From positions 62,001 through 126,000 of the forward strand of contig VXIS01000082.1 of NCBI GenBank assembly GCA_008704415.1: a stretch of 64,000 nt of DNA, given 5' to 3'. Below the pieces are notes generated by a model. The model made no database searches and was not told the DNA's origin. It saw only the letters and a list, made by a program, of their open reading frames with translations. Every line of letters begins with the position of its first letter. Within the stretch, counting starts at the first letter, position 1. A program made the position numbers and the translations under genes. This document shows positions 42,167 through 52,100 of the stretch, piece after piece. Source of the stretch: Sphaerosporella brunnea. Its lineage: Eukaryota; Ascomycota; Pezizomycetes; Pezizales; Pyronemataceae.

Positions 42167-44617
42167 CTACAGCTTCGAGTAGGCTCTCGCAGCCTGCAGC
42201 TTATCCGCGATCTCTTTGCTGAAATCTTTTATCGAGATGTGTCTCCTTTCAAATTCTGGACAGGCAATTATCTCCCTCTTGGCCAACGTTCGTTTCTTCT
42301 CTGGAACCACTTCCATTGGTTTCCTCTTGTCTCTGTCTTCCATCAACCACAGGAACTTGAACACGACGGTGTGGCCATGGAAAATTTGGCGCCACCATGC
42401 CCCGTCCTTGAAAAAATCTTCCTCAGTTTGCCGATGGTTTTGGGAGATTGTTATTTGAACTCCAGCCACCGTCACCTCCTTCTTTGTGTTATCTAAGAAC
42501 ACCATTACTGCGTCGACGGCTTTGTAATTGATTGTTAATGGTACGTAAATCGTGAACCCATCCCGCGGATCGACCACTGGCTCGCTCCCGTAGAACGTCC
42601 TTAATAGCGGTATACCCCGAAACTCTTTGCCGGCTGCTTCCAAACCGTTCATTGAGATCCAACTGAGTACCATATGCTCCACGAGGAATCCCAGGAGACC
42701 TGGGTTCGAGCCTGCAAGAGTGAGTTTCTGGTACCAGGTGACGGTCAAGAACTGATTTGGCGGCCCGATGCTCCGAAAATAGCATCCCGCAACGCTGCGA
42801 GCTAGCCCGCAACTCGAGTGCCCTCTCGAATTTATGATGTAAAAGAACCGATGATCCAGGTAATCTTCCATCATGGGTGGTATCGCCTTCATTCAAACAC
42901 GCTTCCAAAGAGCGTTTGAACCTTCCAACAGTGAGCATCAGATACATTCCGGCCAATGAACAAACAGGAAGCAAAGGGAAATACATAAAATGTCCAGCTG
43001 GGAGTATCGAAGTACTTATTTTCACTCTCGAGGCAAAATCTTTGGATCCGATAGCAGACTTGCTGGACCTTGTCGGAAGCCCAGAAGCGAGCCATGAACT
43101 TAGCGGTCTTCTCTGCGTACGCCTCGACAAAAGTGATACCGCTAGCATCGCCGGGGTCAGCGCCGGTTTGCGTCTCTTCCTCATCATCACCACCCATTGG
43201 CAATCTCGCCGGTCCCTTGAGATCAATTGCTAGTATTGCCCTCAGAAGGATTGGCAGCCGTCCGGTCAGTTGCTCCACTATTAGCTTGTCTTCAAGGTCG
43301 AGTTTTAAGCACAACTGGTCTCCGTGGACTTCCCACCAGGCTGCCATCTCTGCCTACATACAGAATTAGATACGCTACGGATTCAAAACATTCAATCACA
43401 GCGAAGGATGGTGACATACCGTGGTCAGCCCCTCATAAAGGGTGCTATGTTTCTCACCCGAAGCCCGCACCCTATCTTGATGTCCGTGTAAATAATTCGC
43501 GCTGGAGCTCGAAATCCGCAAATGGTGAGCTGACATCATTTCTAGGATATCCCTAACATCGGCTTTTTTGGCGTTGTCATATCGGTCGCCGGTTTCATCT
43601 TGCGGGTCAAGGGCGTTTAGCTGGTCTATAACGAAGTAAAGAGTTATCTCTCCGTCCGCGAGCTTCTCGCAGAAGTCTATGAGTTCCGTGATCTTGGTGC
43701 AGTCCTGAATATAGTTTCGATGCTCCTCATGCTGAAAAAAGGTCAACCGTAGAGCTTTCTGGATGTATGTGAACGTGTTTTGCAACATGGCACGGCAATC
43801 TGGTAGGTAGACCACAGAACGACCGGTCTTCGTCAACCAACACACCAGTGCAGCGAGGAGGTGGGACTTCCCCGTTCCCAAAGACCCATGCAAAAAGTGC
43901 TTTCGGCATCCCTGGAATGCCATCGAATCGATAGCTTTGGACAAGTCCGCGAAGCATTCTCGACCGTAGTAGTTAAAACAACCATCAGTAACGATAAAGC
44001 GGTCACTGGGAACTTCTCCAATGTACATAAACGGAAGTTTAAGTACGTTAGAAGGATCACAGAATTTTTCCAGGTTATTTGGGACGATCGCATCGTCGTT
44101 GATGCTGGCCATCAACCCTATCAAAGGACAAACAGCAAATTAGTGGACTCTTCCCGGTTTTCCATGCTCATGGGACTTGGTATCTATCTTACGGGCAGAC
44201 AATGTCAAAGATCGTTGGAATGTCTTCTTGGCTGGGCATTCATCGGTTGGCGGGGTTTGGCTCCCTATGTATGACTCCGTGTTAGCCGGCACGCCTACGA
44301 AAGTGAGTATGATTTATTATAGGTTTGCAAGTACGCTTGAGAGAGACATTTGGCCCAGCGAGCCTCTTGACCTTTTGGGTTAAGCTCAGGGCAGTTCCCT
44401 TCGGGAGTCCGCAAGACTCAAGCCAGCCGCAAGTGGCCACGGATAGCGCGTCGCCATCGACATCCGCATCTCGGAAGGCCTCTAGATCGCTCCCCGTGAG
44501 AAGCCATGGCCACGTGGTTGTCAACCACTGAATGACGTGGTTCGCGTCCAATCGCGCGAGCTCATTGATTGTCGTCGGGGCTGGGAAAGGAGATCCGGGC
44601 ATGGGTTCTTCGGACAT
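42167..44617 (-). CDS. Crinkler/RHS-like protein: SAM-like head, P-loop ATPase, REase-like domain
   Basis: I read four exons: 44,617-44,335; 44,117-43,420; 43,353 to about 42,946; 42,886-42,167 (about 702 aa). Introns 1 and 2 have GTACTT...GATAG and GTATGT...TGTAG borders with CTAAT branch words. Intron 3 has two in-frame donors (42,984 or 42,945) and acceptor GAAG; all junctions keep frame. Residues 15-90 are SAM-like (VIQWLTTTWPWLL, DLEAFRDADVDGDAL, LESCGLPKGTAL). The ATPase has Walker A HGSLGTGKSHLL and Walker B-like LYFVIDQLNAL. The C-terminal part has VPLTINYKAVDAVMVFLD and VAGVQITISQNH, the D-(x)n-Q-x-T core of the REase fold in Crinkler/RHS proteins. Family members in oomycetes and fungi are effector-like or genome-conflict proteins derived from transposon ATPase-nucleases. 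No signal peptide is seen. The role here is inferred only. A decayed copy lies at 29,030-30,990. Confidence 0.78.
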
Positions 44618-45390
44618 TGGGAAATAGCTTCGGGGATCGGGTGTGGTTGAGGAGCTACGGGAATGTTAGTTGAACTGAGCACTCAATAGGCGAACGAGGA
44701 GCAAAGAGCACGAGGGCCCGCGATCAAGAAAGTGTATCGTGACGGTTTTTTCTTTTTTTTTTTTTTTTTTTTTCATGGGCAGGAAAGAAGCATTCCACAG
44801 AGCGAGGGAGCGAAAAAACTCGGAGAAGCTCAACTTTGACTGGAATTCACGGTGCGGCGGTGAGCTTTGCGGTCGGAACCGAAAATCAGCTGGATGTAGG
44901 ATGGCAAATGTGTCGTTGGGAAGGCGGAAGTGAAGCGGGCGAGGGGGAGGTGTGCTGGGTAGTGAAGAAATTTTGCGCGCAGGTATAGGTAGCTTCACTG
45001 CAACGCACTGGGTAAAATTTAGAACGTGGAGTCGTTCTAAGTTTTTTCAAAGTGTAACTTTTTTTTAGCGCAGTTTGGAAAATTTAACCCTTACTCTGAC
45101 GTTCTATCTTTCGAGAGATCGAAAATTTAGAACGCTTAGAACACCCCTCCACCCCCCTTCTAAGGGATTTAGAACGTTCCATCTATCACTACGTACAGAG
45201 CAAAGTGAGCCGCTCCGGTGGCGCAACACTGAAAACCCGAAAATTCACCCTGCCAGGGGCTGAGTGATTAGCTGTGATTGTGCGGCCTTTGTGGAGCGCA
45301 GCTCTAGGATCTGAAGCGAAGCCGTCGAGGAGCATAATGGCAGGTTATAGAATGTTATAGAGCCAAAGTGCACGTGTTGAGACCTCTATC
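44618..45390. other. No gene recognised; T tract and a repeat end
   Basis: A T tract lies near 44,755. Around 45,210-45,300, GAGTGATTAGCTGTGATTG and TGTGGAGCGCAGCTC match 55,305-55,345, marking a dispersed repeat (possibly SINE-like, unproven). Confidence 0.4.
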
Positions 45391-46940
45391 TAACCACCAC
45401 CACGCAATTTATAGATTTGCTTCGCCATGCACAACGCTAAATAACTATCTTGAACCTTCATTTCTGGTGGCAGATCAAGAAAAAAAGGTGTTTGTGTTGC
45501 GTTTTTTGTCTGGGGCCCCATACAAAATCGCCTTCCGAAACGCTCTCAATACCGCCTCCCAGCTCATAGCACCTCCAATTAGTGTTGCGCACGAGCGGAG
45601 CCGGCTCGAGCAAAAAGCGCGAGTCTATATATTTTTGCGCTCGAGTGCGCTCGATCGAAAAAATTTTGAGCTCGGGTCGGACTCGAGTCTTTCGAGCTTT
45701 CTAGATAGCACGAGGTTTCGCCGCCGGTACCCTCAAGTCGACTCCCCGTCCCACCCCGCTCCCCCCTCCCGCTCCCAAGATGCGATGCGTGCATTCAACA
45801 ACGAGCTCAGTGGACGTTGGGGTAAGGAGCTGCCTGTGTTTTTCACCGCTGTTGACCTCACTCTAATGGCTGTAGATACATTGCATGCTACCGCTGGGGC
45901 GCGGACGCTCAGTGGACAGGCAGCCTCACCATATACCGCCTTTCTCTACGCCCGTAAGATAATATTTCGTAAAGAGGTTGCAGGGACCACTTGCAGACAG
46001 CCCACAAAAAAGACCGCAACAGAGGAGCTCTCAGCATCAGAGGCAGACCCCGGAACGGAGGCTGATACTGAACAACAGCCATCGCCCAAGCGACGCAAAA
46101 AGAAGACGGGAGCAAATGGGGATAATAAAACGCCTATGGAACTGGTTCGATGCTGCTAGTGCCGGTCTATCTCACTTACGGAAATACATGGAAGATACCA
46201 ATAACTTTAGCACCCAAAAGCTTGCAATCATGTTGGATCCGTGTTTCAGGATTCAGGACTTTACAGCTACGGGGTGGTCATCCGCATCGGTAGGGGTGAC
46301 CCGTGCACGTATTCTGGAGGACAACTATAGCCGCGGCTCAGTGGAAACAATTAAAAACACTCACCTTCGAAGCGTTCAGGTAGATGAAGACCTTGCTGCA
46401 ATGTTTGGCAACATTGGACGACGAGTGCAGGCTACGAACAACGCCTCAAGCACAATGGGGATGAGGCGGAGAACGAACCAGCGCCGACTGGTGACCATGA
46501 TGCAGCGGAGGGTGTTGAATCGGACGTTGAAGCTTCGCTGAACTCCTCTTCGGGTCTCTCAGACTTATCCGATTGAGTTGCGCGCTTTATACTCTCATAG
46601 ATAACTTACATCGCCCTGGAACATCTCCCGCGTGCGTCAAAATGTGATTATATATATGGCGGGCTCGAGCTTTAGCTCGAGCTCATGCTGCTCCGGCTCG
46701 GGCTCGCGAGTCGAGCGTCAAAATCGCACGAGCGGACTCGAGTCTACCCCGAGCTCGACTCGACTCCGCTCGTGCGCAACACTACCTCCAATTTTGCTGT
46801 CTGTTTTTCAGATTCTTCGGAGATCGAATTTCATGTGTTTTTCTACTTCCCCAGCCAGCGGTCAATTTTTTGGACCAAATGGTGATTTTTGGTAAGGTGG
46901 TAAAAAGTGATTTAGCTGTAAACCTAGGAAAACTGCGGCT
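45391..46940. repeat. Dispersed repeat containing a hAT insertion
   Basis: The left part (45,391-45,589) and right part (46,785-46,940) together match 41,328-41,668. The join is at CACCTCCAAT, duplicated around the insertion. Confidence 0.75.
45590..46784 (+). mobile_element. hAT transposon, internally deleted, with 8-bp target duplication
   Basis: The ends TAGTGTTGCGCACGAGCGGA and TCCGCTCGTGCGCAACACTA are perfect inverted repeats. CCTCCAAT at 45,582-45,589 and 46,785-46,792 is the 8-bp duplication typical of hAT. Plus-strand frames keep a transposase N-terminus (acidic stretch, PKRRKKK, ELVRCC, where the BED finger starts). After a deletion junction near 46,155 they continue with a C-terminal piece (YMEDTNNFSTQKLAIMLDPC, FRIQDFTATGWSS). 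The BED finger body and catalytic core are missing. The N-terminal region is related to the element at 20,905-21,824. It depends on an autonomous hAT elsewhere, or is extinct. Confidence 0.88.
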
Positions 46941-47107
46941 TTTCCCATTCTTTTTGTCCTAGGACTGTACGAGTGCTAGCTGTGAATCAACGCTTGACTT
47001 CAACCCGCCCATCCTCTACCACCCGCAAAATCTCCGCCAGCTTCCAACCACCCAGCTTCACTACAAGGTTGCGCTCCCGGACTGGCTGTTGGCCGCGCCA
47101 TTGGCAA

Positions 47108-48601
47108 TCAGCACCCGGGCCAACACATACCCTTTTTTCGCCGCATGATCCAAGGCGGGTCGGCGGCCGAGACGTCGGCGCCATTCGCAATCAGCCGCCA
47201 GACCAACAGATTATACTCTCTGCTTACCGCAAAGTGCAGCGGGGTCCAGCCGTACATGTCGGCAGCCGAGACGTCGGCGCCATTCTCAATAAGCAGCCGG
47301 GCCAACATATCGTTACCATTCATCGCCGCACGGTGCAGTGGGGTCAAGCCGTACTTGTTGGCAGCCGAGACGTCGCCGCCCTTCCCAATCAGCACCCGGG
47401 CCAACACCTCATGCCCTTCCTTGGCCGCATGATCCAAGGCGGTCCACCCCTCCTTGTCGGCGGCCGAGACGTCGGCGCCATTCGCAATCAGCAGCCGGAC
47501 CAACAGATCATACCCTCTGCTTGCCGCAAAGTGCAGCGGGGTCGAGCCGTGCTTGTCGGCAGCCGAGACGTCGGCGCCGTTCTCAATGAGCACCCGGGCG
47601 AACGCCTCATCCCCGCTGCCCGCCGCTCTGTGCAGGACGGTCACCCCTTCACTGTTGGCAGCCGAGACGTCGGCGCCGTTCGCAATCAGCAGCCGGGCCA
47701 ACAGATCATCCCCTCTGTTTTCCGCTTTGTGCAGCGGGGTCAAGCCGTACTTGTCGGCAGCCGAGACGTCGGCGCCGTTCTCAATGAGCAGCCGGGCCAA
47801 CGCCTCATTCCCGTCGCCCACCGCAAAGTGCAGGGCGGTCTCCCCAGCTTGGTTGCCAGCCGAGACGTCGGCGCCGTTCTCAATGAGCAGCCGGGCCACC
47901 ACATCACGCCGTCTCCATGCCGCACCGTGCAGCGGGGTCCGGCCGTAACGGTCGGTAGCCGAGACGTCGGCGCCGCTCTCAATGAGCAGCCGGGCCAACG
48001 CCTCATGCCCCTTGGCCGCCGCAAAGTACAGGGCGGTCTGCCCAGCTTGGTTGCCAGCCGAGACGTCGGCGCCGTTCTCAATGAGCAGCTGGACCACCAC
48101 ATCATGCCCATTCATCGCCGCACAGTACAGTGGGGTCCAGCCCTGGTTAGAGTCCAGGCATTCGGCCATGTTTTGAATGCGCCGCTGGACTAGCGGCTTG
48201 CTGTGGCTGGTGACGCTGGTCACAGTGGCCTCGATGTTGGCACCGCGCTCAATCAGCAGCCGGACCAGCGCCTCGTTGCCACCATCCGCAGCGAAGTGCA
48301 ACAGCGTGCACACGCGTGTGTCTCCGGCGGTCACGGTGCAGTCGACCGGGAGGCCCTCGTCGAGGAGATACTCAAGCAAGCCGACGTTGTTGTTGTTCCG
48401 CATAACGTGCCACAGACACGTCTCCAGGGAGTCTCGGACGCGTCGGAACAGCGGCAAGGTGAATATGGCACGGAAGGAGCGGCACGTGCGGGAGAGAGCG
48501 CACAGGTCGCGCAACCCAAGGAGCTCGCCGATTTCGAGCAACAGTTCGGTCGGCAGGTATGGTGTGGTTGGCGACATGGTGGGTTTGGTGTGGGCTGGCA
48601 A
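47108..48601 (-). CDS. F-box/ankyrin-repeat protein, C-terminally frameshifted
   Basis: The start is the ATG at 48,601 (or 48,577, MSPTTPYLP). Residues 13-55 form an F-box (YLPTELLLEIGELLGLRDLC, then FRAIFTLPLFRRV). A linker and eleven recognisable ankyrin repeats of about 33 residues follow, with TPLHFAA, LARLLIENGADVSA signatures. F-box proteins recruit substrates to SCF ubiquitin ligases, and the ankyrin array would be the binding platform (family knowledge). The repeats are very similar at DNA level, which implies recent expansion. In the last repeat, comparison with 47,420-47,470 shows 13 bp missing between AAGGCGG and GTCGGCGGCC near 47,158. This shifts the frame, and the product ends WIMRRKKGMCWPGC instead of continuing. 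A plausible ancestral tail (VVKLGGWKLAEILRVVEDGR) persists in another frame down to 46,987. Confidence 0.85.
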   Translation of the reverse strand: MPAHTKPTMSPTTPYLPTELLLEIGELLGLRDLCALSRTCRSFRAIFTLPLFRRVRDSLETCLWHVMRNNNNVGLLEYLLDEGLPVDCTVTAGDTRVCTLLHFAADGGNEALVRLLIERGANIEATVTSVTSHSKPLVQRRIQNMAECLDSNQGWTPLYCAAMNGHDVVVQLLIENGADVSAGNQAGQTALYFAAAKGHEALARLLIESGADVSATDRYGRTPLHGAAWRRRDVVARLLIENGADVSAGNQAGETALHFAVGDGNEALARLLIENGADVSAADKYGLTPLHKAENRGDDLLARLLIANGADVSAANSEGVTVLHRAAGSGDEAFARVLIENGADVSAADKHGSTPLHFAASRGYDLLVRLLIANGADVSAADKEGWTALDHAAKEGHEVLARVLIGKGGDVSAANKYGLTPLHRAAMNGNDMLARLLIENGADVSAADMYGWTPLHFAVSREYNLLVWRLIANGADVSAADPPWIMRRKKGMCWPGC

Positions 48602-48935
48602 TGACGAGGGAGGAGTGATATGATTAAATCTCCAGGCGTAGAGTATGTGACATAACCTGCGTCCGTGACGTACTTTAGCGTGACAGAGGGAAAGAAATGT
48701 GTTGCTTCACCAGAAACACATGGACAGATGGATGAGGCTTAAGGGTCGTTTATGAAGATACTTTATCTTAGAAACTTTACAATACAAGTGAGATAAAGCT
48801 CCAGGTGTACGTCGGCCTTCCGTGCGGGCGTTGTTTTCGTCGCCTCCAGAATCCTTGTTGTCCTGGCTCCCACAACATGGTGGTGGCTCCGGCAACCGAG
48901 TTTGAGTCTAAACACCACCCGCGCACCCCGCGAAG
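48602..48935. other. 5' flank of the F-box/ankyrin gene; nothing else seen
   Basis: No ORF or repeat was recognised. Confidence 0.4.
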
Positions 48936-49310
48936 TGTTGGAAATTGGCTTTCTAGGCAGGGAATACGAGTGGGATACTATGGTGCGAGACGCTTTAAAC
49001 CTGGACTTCGCTGGTTACCCAGAGTACACTGGAACGATTTGGCTGTGGTCACGTCATGTGCATGCGAGCGCGGGTCGAGCAAACGGAGCGGGGTGGACCT
49101 TTTCTCTCTCATACGTGCAAGTGAAGCGACATTCCACGCCTTTGAGCCTACGTCTTTGAGTTTACGTCTTTGAGTCTACGTCTGTGAGTCTACGTCTTTG
49201 AGTCTACGTCTGTGAGTCTACGTCTTTGAGTCTACGCTCGTGAGTTTACGTCTTTGAGTCTAAGTCCGTGAGTCTACGTCTTTGAGTCTACGTCTGTGGA
49301 TCTACGTCCC
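48936..49310 (+). mobile_element. Probable copia solo LTR
   Basis: It starts TGTTGGAAATTGGCTTTC followed by TAGGCAGGGAATACGAGTGG. This is the same as the LTR start after the polypurine tract at 30,031 (TGTTGGAAACTGGCTTTCCA), with two C-to-T differences. No copia coding sequence adjoins it. The right boundary is uncertain because the sequence passes into a tandem array. Confidence 0.5.
49141..49308. repeat. Tandem array, 12 copies of a 14-bp unit
   Basis: TTTGAGTCTACGTC alternates with TGTGAGTCTACGTC for twelve units with a few substitutions (CGTGAG, TTTACGTC, CTAAGTC). The alternation suggests growth as a 28-bp dimer. Confidence 0.9.
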
Positions 49311-50313
49311 CGCCGAATTTACTAGTTAGTTAACGTTACGCGCAAGTGGCACGACGGGCACAATCACAATCTTCGACGAGGGCAAGGTAGTGGGCTTCCA
49401 AATCAAGGAAACTGCGGAAGATAGACAGAAGGGCAAGCGCGTCTTTTCTCGGCATGGAACCCGACTTTCGTGACCAGAAGTGTATCGTAGCTGAGGTCAT
49501 TGAAAAGCACGGTAATTTAGTCACCTTTCTACCAAAGTACTCAAACCTGCATCTCTAACTATCATTCTAAAGATGCCGATGGCTCCAAATGGGGAGGTGA
49601 TTCCCTTCGGAGGGCACTACCGGGTGTTGCTTACCAACACCCCCTGTTTCTCGAACAGACTTCGATCATCTTCACTTTGCGCCATTTGGTAACATCCGTT
49701 CCAATCTCCTCCTTGTTGAGCGTCTTGATTGGTTAGCAACGTCTACTCTTGCGGCCACGGAGGACGACGGATATCCGGAGGAATTTATTTGCGTTGTAGC
49801 CTTCGGCATTGTGGTTTAAAAGTTGTGTATGTTCGTGTCTTGAAAACAACAACTCAGCAGGACATATCGACCCCCGAGATGCAACCGCTTCGGCTTTTCC
49901 CCGGTCGAAGTCTGCATCACTCTTCAACGCTTTCCTATCCGACCGGAGACGACCAGCAAATTTTTCAATGCTCAATACACCTCCGAGAGCTGCGACACTG
50001 CGGCAACGGCCATATTTGCTTCTTGGCGCATCGCGAGGATGCGAGTATGTTGGGTTTGGCCATTGTGGTATTTGGAGGGAGTGTGGGTGCGCGGATATCA
50101 CGGGGCCTTGGACAGCGACGGCCCTCCACATAGTACGCGCTGCAGGTTTCGGGTCGACAACGCTCGCGACCCCTTCGCGCAGTGAAGGAGAAGAAGGAGG
50201 ATTCCGAGGACTGTTTGCTGGAAGGTGTTGGTTGTCTGTTTTTTTCTCCTTGTGTTGCCGTCTTGCATGTGACTTTGGTTCTTACTATGTCGCGATGCAT
50301 TGATGTTGGTTTA
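49311..50313. other. Unassigned; weak coding-like frames
   Basis: A plus-strand stretch at about 49,350-49,455 reads GTITIFDEGKVVGFQIKETA, then stops. Frames at 49,700-50,130 are open on both strands. No family is recognised and no intron model is convincing. Confidence 0.3.
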
Positions 50314-50426
50314 CCCTATTCTCGGTAATAAGGCAATGTGGCTAAGGGACTTTGCCAGGAGGCTGAGTGACTTCCCCACAGAGCGCAGTGACTTTGCCAC
50401 ATTGCCTTAGCACCGAGATAATACGG
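50314..50426. repeat. Mini-MITE, 113 bp, TA flanks
   Basis: The ends CCCTATTCTCGGTAATAAGG and GCACCGAGATAATACGG are imperfect inverted repeats, with GGCAATGTGGC / GCCACATTGCC inside. TA lies on both sides (50,312-50,313 and 50,427-50,428). It is related to 1334-1438 and distantly to the CCGTATTATC family. Confidence 0.7.
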
Positions 50427-50520
50427 TATCTTGGCACATCAGAGTATCCAGCAGGTAAATTTCATTCGTTCACTCAAGGGTCTGAGATTGCCGCAGTAAT
50501 ACTCAATTTAAAGCGTCGTG

Positions 50521-50835
50521 CCGTATTATCCCGGTAATAAGGCAATTTCGCCGGCGCCGAAGTATACTGACACGTACCGTCCAGCGGGCAGCGAAGCTGT
50601 GTGAGAGGCGGTCGGAAGCGACGTGCTTGGACCGGTAGTGGTCAGTAAAACCTTAAACAGGGCGGGGAGGTGGAGACCGTCTCCACCTTGTCTCCAGCGT
50701 CGTCGTCGCATTGACGTCTTTTTGACTTTTCACGTCTCGTCTTCCCACTCCAGCTCGCGTCGAAACACTTCCCATCCAGCTTCACTGCCCGCTGAACGGT
50801 ACGTGTCAGCATACTTCGGCACCGGGGTAATACGG
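50521..50835. repeat. Inverted-repeat element, CCGTATTATCCCGGTAAT family (copy 3)
   Basis: It starts CCGTATTATCCCGGTAATAA and ends GGGTAATACGG, flanked by TG on both sides. The interior is inverted relative to copies 1 and 2 (GGTGGAGACCGTCTCCACCT, GCATTGACGTCTTTTTGAC). Confidence 0.8.
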
Positions 50836-51670
50836 TGTTCTCTGCTCTACTTAAATGAATTACTTGTTCGCGAGGATGACGGAGATTTGCTCGCTCTGAA
50901 TCCGTTGACAAGCTAATCCACCGGTTCCGATGTACCTATGCCCAACCGGGAGCTGGGAGCACTGTTGATAGGACGCACAGGGTGTTTAGAAGACCGTGTT
51001 CGCGGGGAGCAAAAGCTGCTAGAGAACTCGCAATATAAAACTCAACCGAGTATTGAAACAGGTTTCCATCGTTCTCCTTCATCCTCACCTTCCGAGTAAA
51101 AACAGAACTGTTTTGGTTTCATCTGCAGAGGCATCCTGCAAACGCAACCGGGCAGTGGTGGAGTCTACATTTGGAGGTGGAAGATGATGGCCATCCGAGT
51201 CAAGCATATTGCGCAATTTTTTAAACTCAGACACCATCAGCATGTGGCGATGTGGCCACGGATACAGTTGCCAACGATCGTGAACAGCGGCCTGACCTGA
51301 TGTGGCGTCGCACCCCGACCTCACCTCGCGCGATAACCCCTCCCCCTTCTTTGATGTGCACACGCGCAAGGAAAAACCTCACGGGCTCGACCCTCCCGCT
51401 CCACTGCAGACACCTGTCGCATCTTCAGGCCACTCCCAGGCTTGATGGGAAACTTCAGAAGCCTCATTCATGTCGGGATGCATGACAGTGCACCAAGCCC
51501 ATGGTTGCTGATGGGTCACTTGCCCCGCTATGACAGAGCTAGGATGACCAGAATGAAGAGGACCGTGTCGTCGGCGGACGAGCCACAGGAACCGCAAGCG
51601 AAGATGAGGAGAGTTACAGAGGAAAAAAAAAGCGTAGTTCATGAGTGTCAATAGCCCCCGCGGTTCAGCA
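50836..51670. other. No gene recognised
   Basis: There are only short ORFs on both strands. Confidence 0.4.
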
Positions 51671-51678
51671 GTACAAAC

Positions 51679-52092
51679 CAGTGTTCTCAGTAGCCAGCCC
51701 AAACAGCCTGGCGGGCTTGGCCGGCTGCTTTAAGCAGCCAGCCCAGCGGGCTTTTTGCATCAGCCCAAACGGCCCAGCCTGCTGTCGGGCCAGGGCTTTT
51801 GAGTGATCTCCGGTGAATACCGGCCACTGCGAGTGGCGGGGTTCACTCGGCGCTGATAAACTTATCAGGATCTGTGATGTTATACTAAACTCCTATCTAG
51901 TGATCTCCTCCTAGTCATGATTTTACACGACGAACATCTTTATGTACTTTTCATTTCATAGCAGTAGTTTGCATCACGGTGGTCGTATTTGCCGTCATTA
52001 TGGGCTGCAGCCCAGACAGCCGGGCGGGCTTTTTGATCAGCCCATATTCGCCCAACGCAGCCGGCCGGGCGGGCTGGCTGTTGAGAACACTG
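51679..52092. mobile_element. hAT MITE, 414 bp, perfect 8-bp target duplication
   Basis: The ends CAGTGTTCTCAGTAGCCAGC and GCTGGCTGTTGAGAACACTG are inverted repeats. GTACAAAC at 51,671-51,678 and 52,093-52,100 is an exact 8-bp target duplication. Subterminal regions are packed with CAGCCCG/CGGGCTG words. It is the cleanest member of the CAGTG family in this window and fixes the superfamily as hAT. Confidence 0.9.
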
Positions 52093-52100
52093 GTACAAAC

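Noticed and set aside
42700..42716. tRNA B-box-like GGTTCGAGCC
   Set aside because: It lies inside the coding sequence of the Crinkler-like gene, and no tRNA arms form around it.
46973..48193. 406-codon plus-strand ORF with regular repeats
   Set aside because: It is the antisense of the ankyrin repeats.
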